DNA of 64,000 nucleotides. Origin: Holothuria scabra. Its lineage: Eukaryota > Echinodermata > Holothuroidea > Aspidochirotida > Holothuriidae. Position numbers and translations under genes: made by a program. The notes beneath the pieces were generated by a model. The model did no database searches and was not told where the DNA came from. It saw nothing but the letters and a program-made list of their open reading frames with translations. The stretch lies in assembly GCA_037179385.1 (NCBI GenBank), contig CM074185.1, positions 9,853,371 to 9,917,370 on the forward strand. Direction: 5' to 3'. Of the stretch, positions 47,311 through 59,325 are shown piece by piece (position 1 is the first letter of the stretch; every line of letters starts with the position of its first letter).

Positions 47311-48195
47311 GGGCGTGACACGGCCATAAAATTTTTTTATGTATTGCAAGATTTGATACAGAATTGTACAAATATCATCTCACACCATTAAAAACCCGTA
47401 CAATTCGGCCTAAATGATATTCGAAGGAAAACTGAGTTCGAAATTCAATTTCGAAAAATGGCGCAACAGCTCACCTGACTTTTATGACGCAATTGGCGGC
47501 ACAAACCCCGCCCTACGGCGCGCATCTAGATGTGGAACTAATGTAACGCTCGGTAAAGTTATCTTATCCTAGCAACCTTATGAAAACGATTCAATCACAA
47601 TAAAGAGTCCAACATACAGAACGATAGGCGCGGACGATGGTGGGGATTCGGAGCAAATCATTGGTCAAAATCATTCGCGTGCATATGCGCGCGGGTAAAA
47701 ATCGTTCTGTTTTTGTGCAAGAAAGACGCTGTTCTGGCGCTATAAAGAACAGCTATGAACATGTATTAACAGACCACAACAAGCGCATCCCCACTACGAG
47801 CGCGTCTTTACTGTATGAGCTGTTTTGTGAAGATGCTATTGCGAATACTAAGCAGTTACCGTGCAACAATTCACAATGTCAGTGGCCACGCTCACTGCTA
47901 TTGTAGCAACGGTGTTTTCAATTATGTATGCGCTAACGCACGTTACCATGCACATGATTCGATGATTGTGAGCCCTCTGGTACAGTGTTGCTAACCGTGC
48001 CTCCAATGACGTCACCATTTTTGAGACGCGTTCACATACGTTTTCCGCATTAGTTCGAATTTCAAATGGGCTGATCCTGGCCTGTAATTGGGAATTCAAA
48101 ACATCGTATGTCGGTATTTATGGACATAATTTAGTAGGGAAATCATTCACTTCATGTCAAGGTGAACCCAAAGAACAGTTACCGAGGAACTTACT
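47311..48195. other. Intergenic, no gene seen
   Basis: No gene or repeat recognised; opposing short frames near 47637-48099 look like chance. Confidence 0.45.
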
Positions 48196-48198
48196 TTA

Positions 48199-48468
48199 GA
48201 AGATTTTCGGCCGACGCATTAATCTTTTCTGCGTACTGGCCTGTGGCGAATCCTAGCCCATGGCGAGGAATAACCCAAGATATGAAACTGTGGGTGACTA
48301 ACATTAGGTTAGGCATAGGGCCTACCTTTCTTACATATTAGTGCCCTGAAAACTTGGCGGTTTTGAAGCATCGCCAAAAAACGTACGTGACAATTTCCTT
48401 GCCACGGGCTAAGATTCGCCACATGCAAGTACGCAGAAAAGGTTTGTGCGTCGGCCGGAAATCTTCTA
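48199..48468. mobile_element. Foldback element (about 270 bp)
   Basis: About 70 bp beginning AGAAGATTTTCGGCCGACGC and running through TTTTCTGCGTACT, TGTGGCGAATC and TAGCCC are repeated inverted at about 48395-48468. The loop is about 120 bp. No frame of note. Target duplication not identified. Confidence 0.75.
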
Positions 48469-48469
48469 A

Positions 48470-49831
48470 CGCCACGCGTTCAACATGGCGCACACGCCCA
48501 GTTTTTTTAATTGAGATGCACTTGATGCGCATATCAGCTCCGGGGCACACGTGGAGTTTGCCGTCGCGTCAAAATGGAGAACTCGCCCATACAGCTAGTG
48601 CCTGAATAATAACAATTACGCACTTGTCTAAGGCGTCCCCGAAAGCGTATTACTTTTTTAATCGTGGCGTCCATGTCCGTATCAGTTAAGTGTAACAGTC
48701 AAGCTAGTTTTCTTCAGAGTGTTGCAAGTGGATACCAACATCTTAAAAATAGATTTGTTCCAAAATCTTAGATAGGCCTACTGGATTAAAAGGGCAACCG
48801 TTACAAAGATTGGGTAGCCCTTCTCCAGTTCTTTTATAATCCGGTGGCAGAATTTATATATCCAAATGATGTTTTTTGTTTTTGAATAAGGGGTGCGCCT
48901 ATAGGTCCAAGAACTTGATTGGTCTGTGCCATATTCTTTCCCCTCGCTATCTTTCAAAAAAAAAAAAAACTTCCGTCCCTTGGAACGAAAAAAAATCGCT
49001 TCCCAAATGGACTTCAAATAGGAATTTCAAAGGATTGTGGCATGCAGCTTTAGTATGGTAATTTTTGTCAATGAAATTCTACTGTAGCATAAAAACAGCA
49101 GAGATGAAACTTCTAGCACATAAATAGTTCAAGTTCTGTAACCAACTTGCGCACATGTTAGCGATGAGATATGCAACTCCGTGGATTGCCCTCTTGTTTT
49201 AATTTTGCAGTAGTCGTTCCCTATGTTCCCTATTTTGAATGCTTTCTGAATTATTGGTCATTGTTCAAGATAACCTGTGTTTATTTGTGTATTTTTATCA
49301 ATTTCATTTAATCTGTGTTACATCTTTTGGGATTTGATGGAAGTGATGAGGGAATTTCGTACAAACATCAAGAAATGCGTTTGAATTGACAAACAATAAA
49401 GAGAACAATCAAACGCGACACTGGTTGGCTTCTTTGGGTAAACTCCTAATAAGGTAAAGCGCCTATATATAAATAAAAGTGTAGACTGGTTATATTTAGT
49501 CCTTCACCAGAATTTCTGCAAGGTCTCTGTGACACCGTCTGTCAACCTATTGACGCTCTCTTTACCCAACCAATCCAAATATGACCCCTACTTTATTTCC
49601 GTTTCATTTGTCCAGGTAGAGCCGTGTAAATATAGGCTTTGGGATTTCCAAGAAAGGATTAATTTTTACCAGACACACAATTCCTCGTGTTTAAAGATGT
49701 GTAGAGACTTTTAAATGCTTATTCCGTCAAATTTCAACCAACGCAGCAACTGGATCGAAAGGCTTAATGTAATTTCTGCTATTAACTGTTCGATGTGGTG
49801 GTGCTACTCTTTTATTCGGACAACAAAAAGC
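48470..49831. other. Intergenic / promoter side of the 49832 exon
   Basis: No gene recognised up to the short ATG exon at 49832. No clear TATA box or other core promoter signal that I would defend. Confidence 0.4.
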
Positions 49832-49840
49832 ATGGCTGAG
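49832..49840 (+). CDS. Probable first coding exon (Met-Ala-Glu) of the 52448 gene
   Basis: ATG GCT GAG is followed by GTGAGT. It ends in phase 0 and would join AGC at 52448 to give M-A-E-S-I-E-N-L-Q before the RING. The layout matches the short first exons at 21854 and 32391. It lies outside the tandem duplication that starts at 51463, so the second copy of the gene does not have it. Confidence 0.5.
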
Positions 49841-51462
49841 GTGAGTTGCACATATGAAATGGAATGTTAAAGCAAAAATTTAAATTTTCACTTGTCACAG
49901 AGGAAGTTCATTTTTAATTTTTAAGTGCAATCAAATTTAAACAGAGCATGTATTTGTCAAGATTAATTAGGCAAATGAAGCGGACTAAATTTATGTTCTG
50001 AAGTAAAAGAAGAAAATTTAATAGCCTCATGATAGTCTCATGACTTGTACAGACACCTTGCACAGTTAGGAAGCTTGCCTCGGGGTCACCGAAATATATT
50101 AAGCTATGATGACGTCACACAATTTTGAATTTTACCCGGATATGTCACCCAGGCTAAACGTTGGGCGAATTGTCACAAATTTGTCCCAAAATCATCCACG
50201 AAGTTCAAAACAAACACCAAATGCTGACAGTTTTTTTAGGAAATATTCTTACCCACATAGGTTAGTTGTTGAATTATTCCAATTTTCTGAAGACGGTCAA
50301 TCCCGCTTTCTTTATGCTACTAATCTGGTTCCAGTACACATGTTAGGGAGTAAGCCATCTTGAATCGTAATGCATGACGGTACCTAGTATATTGCAGCAC
50401 TGCGATACAAGATCCAACTCAGTGCCATGCATCGGGCGTGCACATACGTAAGTGATGCGAATTACGTACACATATAATGAATAGATAAGTAGAACAATGA
50501 CATAGTGTTCTTTAAAGCTTTTTTAGTGAAGAGAAAGGATAACAAGAACGGTACCACTTTATTTTGGAAATATCATTTGTTCTCTATCTTTCAAATGATA
50601 TATCGACATATTCCAATCTTGGAGAAGGAAAATATGCAGTTCTTAACTTTTCAAGTGAGCTCTCGCTCCTTCTGTTTTCTCGGAAAGCTTATGACGTAGA
50701 CTCTAAGCAAAATTCACTTGCTGGCAATCGCTATCTACTATAGCGAGTTTCTTTTGAATATATAACTTACTGTTTATTTTTCTTCAATTGCCAAAAAATA
50801 TTCAGTGACCTAAGACCTTGAATAAAAATTATTGACATTTTTAATGGGTGTCCATTGTCGCTCTGCCTAGGCTAGCTCGAGTACGGTCTCCCAGAATGCA
50901 TTCCACCGCGAGTGCTGAGGGTATAAAGATTGCACAATAACTGTCGAAAATGTGAGGTCTGCTTCCGTCTGCTTCTCAACTGTGTAACAACCCGCATGCG
51001 ACAAGGAGCCGGGGATTTACCATACTGCACGTAAATATCTGTGTGTATAATTTTCTGTACATAGTTTTGTAAATATCTGTATATATAGCTTATTACTGTA
51101 ATGAACATAATTTTCTGTTTGATTTAGCAGTCTGTAAATAGTTTTGCGTTTATGTTTTTGCCCGATCCGGTTTCAGTTTTTTGTTTTTGTTTTGTATGTG
51201 CCGTTTCAATGCACTTAAAAAGCACCATACTGCACAAACAGCAAATGGATCAAAACACAGTGCGTCTCTTATGGCCTAACACACATTTGGATGATATGCA
51301 CACTAACTTGTCAGCTGAAAAACGGGCAGAAATAAGCCTGAATGACACCTGGTACATGGATTACTCGCGAAGGAAACCAAATAAGTTCTTAGATATATGT
51401 CGTATGTGAGTAACTGGTGGCAAGGGTACAAAGTGATGGAAATGACGATGTGTAATTCTTTA
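49841..51462. other. Intron of the 52448 gene model, no other gene seen
   Basis: AT-rich sequence without a recognised gene or element. Confidence 0.4.
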
Positions 51463-52447
51463 ATTGATGTAAACCATGTGCAATCCATATAATTTTTTCA
51501 TCAGTCACAGATGATCATCGTGTTCGTTTTAATATATTGGGTGTCTCAGCAACACTTGATAATTTTTTAAATAAATTTTTATATGTGCACTCTGTAACTG
51601 CTTTTATGAACTGATTGCTTCGTTAATGGTCTAACTCCCTTCACTGGTTCGTTTGAACGGATTGCGTTGTTTCTAGTATACGTCATGTGGGATCAAAACT
51701 CGTAAAAGTTATACCTGTCACACACGTATCCCAATATATAGCCTATTTTATCGAATATTGCTTACCGAGTATGTATACTCTCAAATCACTAGCGATTTGA
51801 CTCATCCTGCATTGCAGGTATGTAGAGTTAACAGCTTATATTTCATAGCCCTGACCAAATGACGGCAATTGCCCCCACTCCAAACACAATTCGTTTCACA
51901 TCAGGAAAGTGAGACTATCAAATATGAAATAGATTTACATTAATAGGCTTAAAAGCAACTTCCCCAAGTGAAATATATATTTCAAAGCTAGTTCACTAAA
52001 CCGAAGAAGCATTGCAACATCACAACTTGGGCTAGATAGTTGAATTATTTCCTTGATCTTTGAATGAATGGTTAGCTGAAAGCAAGAACATAGAAATTAC
52101 CGTAATAGTCCACGTGCCCAATAGTATTTCATCGCAACCGACCCCCAACACCTTACTGGACCATGGGGTAACTCTGAAGTCATACTTATTCACCCGCAAT
52201 CAACGATTTTTACATTTACCAATAATGCCTTAAACGTCCTTCTTTGACATCAAGAGTTTTCCAATAATTGATCGTGGGCATAACCTTCATATCCCTCCCC
52301 TTCCCTATTACACCACACGACATTTATGAAGAAGGTTCACTGTCATGTTGCCCCCCCCCCCCCCCACCTTGTATCTCTCACTGGTGCATTACACACGTGA
52401 GAAATACTTCCTTTAAGAATTATTTGTGTTTCGATTCTGCCCTTTAG

Positions 52448-53935
52448 AGCATTGAAAATCTTCAAATGACCGTATGGTGTTCCATCTGTCACGAGTCATG
52501 GACACGCCCTAAGACGTTACCATGTGAACACATCTTTTGTGAAGAATGTCTTGAAGCAGTTCTCAGAAGAACAGACGGGACGTCTCTCTCCTGCCCCGTG
52601 TGTAGGACTATTTTCGAAGTGCCATCCCAAGGGCTTCATAACTCTTGGACGACTTCACGGACTCTACAAAACTTGGCGGATGGTTTTCGAAGCATGGATT
52701 TAGTAGCCCAGGGTTCTCATGTATCGACGACTGATGCCAGTCCCGAGGAATCATTCATAACCGAGTCTCCTCCCAAAAGAATCTCGATAGGACAAATTAT
52801 TCGAATTGTTGTCCAGTTATGTGATGAAAATGGGCAATTTTTACAAGCGCAACATGGTAAGCACGACATAAAGTGTTATGTAGACCTGAAACCAAGACCT
52901 CTCGGTTTTGAACGGCAGGAGCTTAAAGCAATTATTGCGGACAAAGGTAACCCTTGGATTGAGTTTCAAGCCAACAGTTGTGGATTTCACCAATGTGCCA
53001 TCCAATTAGAGAGCAGGTCCATTAAGGGTTCTCCTCTGGGAATTTCAGTAGTACCACGGGATATACTTGGGTGTGAAATAAAAGGTCCTCTGAAAGGTCC
53101 ACGTGATGTACTCCAGTACGAAGGTAACTTTCTAATTACTGACGGGATTTCCAAAGATGTATTTTTGGTAAATCAAAGTGGGCAGACGCTTCAATCTTTA
53201 AAGATTCCTACAAATATGAAAGAGATGTTTTCCCCAATGGCAATCGCCACATTTCAGCAGAAGGTATTTGTAGCGGACATGGGAAACAGATGCATTCACG
53301 TTTATGAAAATATAGAAGACCTCCCGAAGCAAATTGGGGATCAACAACTTCAAAAGCCAACTGGAGTTGCAATCTCTAGTGATAATGGCAACATCTTCAT
53401 CGTTGATAATGAACGTAAATTAGTAGTTGTGTTCAACCAAGATTACAAATACTTAAAAACAATAAATTATAGAGCAAGTAATACCGAAGACCAATTGTTT
53501 AACCCTCAGATGGCCGCGATAAACAAAGATGGTGACAAGTTGTATATAGCAGATCATGGCGATCGAGGAAAAGAAAATTCAATAAAGATTATCAACGTTT
53601 TTGAAGATAAACTTGAAAGGAAGATAAGTGTAAGAGTAGGCAAAGCTCAGGCTAGGCCATGTGGAATAGACATTGATGCTAATGGTAATATATAAGTCAC
53701 ATGTACGTTTCCAGAATTTGGTAAAAAGCAGGGGGAAGGCAAACCAGTGAAGCTCAACTTCATTGGGGGTATCAATATGTACAACAGCTTAGGTCAATTT
53801 CTTTGTCATTTTGGAACTCAGTTAAAAAGACCGACTGGTTTAGTCGTCCTACCTCCCTCTGGTAATTCTGCATCGATGGTTTTTGTGGGGGATAGTATCA
53901 ACCAAAATGGGTCACTTAAAGGATTGATAATTTAA
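52448..53935 (+). CDS. RING-filamin-NHL protein, main exon, with a premature stop at 53693
   Basis: The exon follows the acceptor CTGCCCTTTAG and starts S-I-E-N-L-Q-M-T-V. The C3HC4 RING is complete (WCSIC, PCEHIFCEEC, CPVC). A short linker, a filamin-like repeat ending ...GSPLGISVVPR and an NHL propeller follow. The frame is open to TAA at 53693-53695, where copy 2 has TAT (Tyr). Beyond it the same frame continues to TAA at 53935 and encodes the last propeller segment. The truncated product would have about 418 residues with the first exon and lack the closing blade; read through, about 498. Whether it is a pseudogene, a variant allele or a short functional form cannot be told from sequence. 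Confidence 0.8.
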
Positions 53936-56867
53936 ATAGTTCTCATGAATTCAACAAGCGGACAAACAAAAAAGCACTTTCTAATTGCATGCCAAAACAT
54001 GTGCAAAGATTTTGAGAGAGAGTAAAAATACTACATTAATGTAGTAAGAAATACAAAAGAATATTCTTTGACATATTTATTAAAACGATAATATGAAAGA
54101 AAAAAACCTTCCAGAAAGGAAATAATAGCAAAATAACTGATAAGAATGCCTTCAGGTTTTCGGATAGAGATTACAATAAAATACAATAAAATGTAGAGAA
54201 ATAATTTTGAAAAACATCGCATATTAAGCAAAAGAAAAACAAACAACCAATATGAGAGCAACCTGGAAAACTGACAACTGATTCTGTCACTTAAGAGAGG
54301 TAGGTATATATTACCTCAAATAATGAAAATATAAACAAATTGGGAAGGATCGAGATCTTTAGAAAATAGCAATTAAACTCCATTTATCAAAAAGTAAACT
54401 ACTGTTCTGATTGATCCCTACATTGATTGATTCAAAATTTAATGCAAGTTTTCTCCTGTGAGGGAGTAAACCAACAAGTGTACTTAATATGAAGTACATA
54501 GCAAGTCAAAATAACACTATTTTACATTTCACTAAACGTTTGGCAAACGTAAACGAAGTGTATGTGTCATCAGGCTGAACAAATGTTAATGATAATTATG
54601 GGGATTCAAATGCACCTTCCCCAAGATAGGCATAAAAATGTACAACCAATTTAATTATGCAAGGTAGACTTTAGAAGTAAAGTCTAAAGTCTATGTGAAC
54701 CACACTCTGTATCCGAAGCCCATTCATCTAATTTATATTATTGGTATCCTACCTACTAACATTACCTTAAGTAAATACTTTGCTTGTCATAAGCTATTGT
54801 AGGTTTCGGGCTAACTTTAAACATAATGTACGTGTAAAGATCTTATGTCCATGTTCCCTCAGTCTTCAATTGAGGCACTGCTTGTACTGATCTCGCAATT
54901 TCCATTTACAAATGCACACATCTGTTATGTACACCATTCAGATATGCAAGCAGTGATCTTTGGGCGCCTGAGAATTCTACGTCGTGGGAACTGTTTCTTC
55001 TTGCTTCTATGTTTTGCTTCCGAATGGACGTCTAGTGACATCCATGCAGAAGGTCCGCTGTATGAAAGGAGACAGCATGCAATAAGTCAGCTGTTACCTC
55101 GCATGTGTTATGATTGTTTTCTATACCCCTATGACTAGTACTTAAGGAGAGCCACACCTTAAGAACAACACAGTAACCCTAAAGTGGCTAATTAGGCCTT
55201 AAAGGGCAGTTGTTTTACGACGCTAAGCGACCACGAATGTTTGAAGGAAGCACTGTTCATTATACAGTTGAGTTTTCACGGCTTCAGTTTGTGTAACATG
55301 AGACTTTGCTCTCAATAATTCTTTAAATTATCAAAGATTTCTAACACGGCCCGCTCATGCTGTGACGTCGCTTCTTGAAAAACCCACCTTGCATAGACAC
55401 TCCAGTTCATCAAAGGCGGTGTGGGGTGTAACTAATATCTGAGTTTGTTACATGATCTATGGCCTCAAATGAGCTATGCTTTCATTGTGTTCACACTGCG
55501 TGAAAAGCAATTAACACATGCTAACTGACCTGTAAGCTCACCCCAAATGTTACGTAACTTGTGTATTGAAACACATCTTTTACTGTCAATCAATAAATCA
55601 GATATGAAACTTGACTCAATCAAGTCTGCATGTAGTGAGCTTCTTTGCTCTCAATAATTCGATAAGAGTTAATCAGGCAGAGAAGAAGGATGTAACAAAA
55701 AGTAAGAGGGAACGTTTCACTGCCGGTGTAAAGAAAATTTCAGTTTTAAAAGAAAAAAACTTTGCTACACTTTTTCCTGCCATTGGTAGGCATTTCCACA
55801 CTTGTAAGCAATTTGAACTAATAGCAACCGAAAAGCTCCATAATAACAAGAAGAAATTTCGGGCAGGAAGGGAACTACACTGGATTTTTCAGATTTATAA
55901 TCTCTCCCCAGTGGAAACGAATATAAAAGACCTAAGCCTTAGTAGAGAGTGCACCTGGCTTTGTTCTGTTGTATCGTTGTTTTTTTTTTTCCTTTTATTT
56001 TCTTTTTTTTTTTCTTGCTATTTTGTTATTGTTGTTTCTATCTGCTTTTTGTGTTTCTGCTGCGTCATCGGTTTAGGCCTAAATTAAAGAGGTAAACAGG
56101 AAAGGTGTTTCCTTCCAGAACGTCGCATGTTTATTGAATTTAGCGAGTTTATTAAGCGAGTTTTGCATGCTTTTGATATTTTTGTACAACACTAATGCGC
56201 ATGAAATACATGCATTAAACCATAGAATAACTATAACTGATGTCACGGCGTGTACGTAAACTGTTTGTCAAAGAATAGGCCTAAATGTCAAAAGTGCCCA
56301 ATTGCGAGACCGTGGTTAGACAACATGTTTTTATCAATATAAAAATGACTCTGTGATTGTTGATTAATAAAAAAAAATAACAGTTAATAAGTAAACGGAG
56401 CAGTCCCATATTTGGTAGAAAATCTGAAAAGGCGTCGGTTATCGATTTGAGTTGTTAGGGGGAGGGGGGAGGGGACGACCCCTAAATGTATAGAATCTAT
56501 TGCTTTTAATTTTGAGTTTTCAATTGGTCACACTGACAGAATAATGTGGTCCTGCTGAAAGGAGTGCTGTGAAAGAATACTCTTGCATGATTGCAGCTGA
56601 ATTTTTGTAAAATATTAAAATTGAGTGAAAATTTGTATTTCTCACGGTGACCTAGTGCTGAATTAGTTACTTCAATATTAAGATATTGCTATGATGAGTA
56701 ATACTGCATCAACTACTTTGCATATCGGGGTTGAAACTTGGGTGGACCCTGGGAACTTACAAATACAGTAGAGAGATATTTTCAGATGGTATTCAGTATA
56801 ACCATCAATTAAAATTACACAAGGCGATGTCCATAAGTAGCTTCCTTTGTTGCCGTCTCTCGTCATG
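53936..56867. other. 3' flank of copy 1, no firm gene
   Basis: A frame at 55611-56087 (starting from TTG) contains KKDVTKSKRERFTAG and FELIATEKLHNNKKKF. Copy 2 carries the same DNA, but the frame there is split by a one-base change in an A-run near 60505. No family resemblance, so I do not call it a gene. AATAAA-like sequences near 54176 and 54187 could serve polyadenylation of the 52448 gene. Confidence 0.4.
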
Positions 56868-57837
56868 ATGTAAACCATGTGCAATCCATATAATTTTTTC
56901 ATCAGTCACAGATGATCATCGTGTTAGTTTTAATATATTGGGTGTCTCAGCAACACTTGATAATTTTTTAAATAAATTTGTGTATGTGCACTCTGTAACT
57001 GCTTTTATGAACTGATTGCTTCTTTAATGGTCTAACTCCCTTCACTGGTTCGTTTGAACGGATTGCGTTGTTTCTAGTATACGTCATGTGGGATCAAAAC
57101 TCGTAAAAGTTATACCTGTCACACACGTATCCCAATATATAGCCTATTTTATGGAATATTGCTTACCGAGTATGTATACTCTCAAATCACTAGCGATTTG
57201 ACTCATCCTGCATTGCAGGTATGTAGAGTTAACAGCTTATATTTCATAGCCCTGACCAAATGACGGCAATTGCCCCCACTCCAAACACAATTCGTTTCAC
57301 ATCAGGAAAGTGAGACTATCAAATATGAAATAGATTTACATTAATAGGCTTAAAAGCAACTTCCCCAAGTGGGATATATTTCAGAGCTAGTTCACTAAAC
57401 CGAAGAAGCATTGCAACATCACAACTTGGGCTAGATAGTTGAATTATTTCCTTGATCTTTGAATGAATGGTTAGCTGAAAGCAAGAACATAGAAATTACC
57501 GTAATAGTCCACGTGCCCAATAGTATTTCATCGCAACCGACCACCAACACCTTACTGGGTCATGGGGTATCTCTGAAGTCTTACTTAATCACCCGCAATC
57601 AACGATTTTTACATTTACCAATAATGCCTTAAACGTCCTTCTTTGACATCAAGAGTTTTCCAATAATTGATCGTGGGCATAACCTTCATATCCCTCCCCT
57701 TCCCTATTACACCACACGATGAAGAAGGTTCACTGTCATGTTGCCCCCCCCCCCCACCTTGTATCTCTCACTGGTGCATTACACACGTGAGAAATACTTC
57801 CTTTAAGAATTATTTGTGTTCCGATTCTGCCCTTTAG

Positions 57838-59325
57838 AGCATTGAAAATCTTCAAATGACCGTATGGTGTTCCATCTGTCACGAGCCATGGACACGCCCT
57901 AAGACGTTACCATGTGAACACATCTTTTGTGAAGAATGTCTTGAAGCAGTTCTCAGAAGAACAGACGGGACGTCTCTCTCCTGCCCCGTGTGTAGGACTA
58001 TTTTCGAAGTGCCATCCCAAGGGCTTCATAACTCTTGGACGACTTCACGGACTCTACAAAACTTGGCGGATGGTTTTCGAAGCATGGATTTAGTAGCCCA
58101 GGGTTCTCATGTATCGACGACTGATGCTAGTCCCGAGGAATCATTCATAACCGAGTCTCCTCCCAAAAGAATCTCGATAGGACAAATTATTCGAATTGTT
58201 GTCCAGTTATGTGATGAAAATGGGCAATTTTTACAAGTGCAACATGGTAAGCACGACATTAAGTGTTATGTAGACCTGAAACCAAGACCTTTCGGCTTTG
58301 AACCGCAGGAGCTTAAAGCAATTATTGCGGACAAAGGTAACCCTTGGATTGAGTTTCAAGCCAACAGTTGTGGATTTCACCAATGTGCCATCCAATTAGA
58401 GAGCAGGTCCATTAAGGGTTCTCCTCTGGGAATTTCAGTAGTACCACGAGATATACTTGGGTTTGAAACAAAACGTCCTCTGAAAGGTCCACGTGATGTA
58501 CTCCAGTACAAAGGTAACTTCCTAATGACTGACGGGATTTCCAAAGATGTATTTTTGGTAAATCAAAGTGGGCAGATGCTTCAATCTTTAAAGATTCCTA
58601 CAAATATGAAAGAGATGTTTTCCCCAATGGCAATCGCCACATTTCAGCAGAAGGTATTTGTAGCGGACATGGGAAACAGATGCATTCACGTTTATGAAAA
58701 TATAGAAGACCTCCCGAAGCAAATTGGGGATCAACAACTTCAAAAGCCAACTGGAGTTGCAATCTCTAGTGATAATGGCAACATCTTCATCGTTGATAAT
58801 GAACGTAAATTAGTAGTTGTGTTCAACCAAGATTACAAATACTTAAAAACAATAAATTATAGAGCAAGTAATATGGAAGACCAATTGTTTAACCCTCAGA
58901 TGATCGTGATAAACAAAGATGGTGACAAGTTGTATATAGCAGATCATGGCGATCGAGGAAAAGAAAATTCAATAAAGATTATCAACGTTTTTGAAGATAA
59001 ACTTGAAAGGAAGATAAGTGTAAGAGTAGGCAAAGCTCAGGCTAGGCCATGTGGAATAGACATTGATGCTAATGGTAATATATATGTCACATGTACGTTT
59101 CCAGAATTTGGTAAAAAGCAGGGGGAAGGCAAACCAGTGAAGCTCAACTTCATTGGGGGTATCAATATGTACAACAGCTTAGGTCAATTTCTTTGTCATT
59201 TTGGAACTTAGTTGAAAAGACCGACTGGTTTAGTCGTCCTACCTCCCTCTGGTAATTCTGCATCGATGGTTTATGTGACGGATAGTATCAACTTAAATGG
59301 GTCACTTAAAGGGTTGATAATTTAA
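57838..59325 (+). CDS. RING-filamin-NHL protein, second tandem copy, with a premature stop at 59209
   Basis: Nearly identical to the 52448 exon, with the same acceptor and RING. Differences include W-T-R-P preceded by E-P rather than E-S, and several substitutions in the first NHL blade (FETKRPLKG for CEIKGPLKG). The frame stops at TAG 59209-59211, where copy 1 has CAG, a C-to-T change. The original frame continues to TAA at 59323-59325. The truncated form would lack about the last 38 residues. No ATG exon with a donor is evident between 53936 and 57837, so this copy either has no start exon or uses the one at 49832. Confidence 0.8.

Larger units (their letters stand above)
51463..56867. repeat. 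Tandem duplication, copy 1 (about 5.4 kb)
   Basis: Begins GATGTAAACCATGTGCAATC, which recurs at 56868. Copy 1 runs directly into copy 2, so this is a head-to-tail duplication. Relative to copy 2 it has about 650 bp more at roughly 54240-54880. Sequence is nearly identical in long stretches, so the event is much younger than the 18212/29542 duplication. Confidence 0.93.

Noticed and set aside
55611..56087. Lysine-rich 158-codon frame, also present at 60291-60936
   Set aside because: No ATG start, split by a frameshift in the sister copy, ends in poly-T derived Phe runs, no family resemblance.
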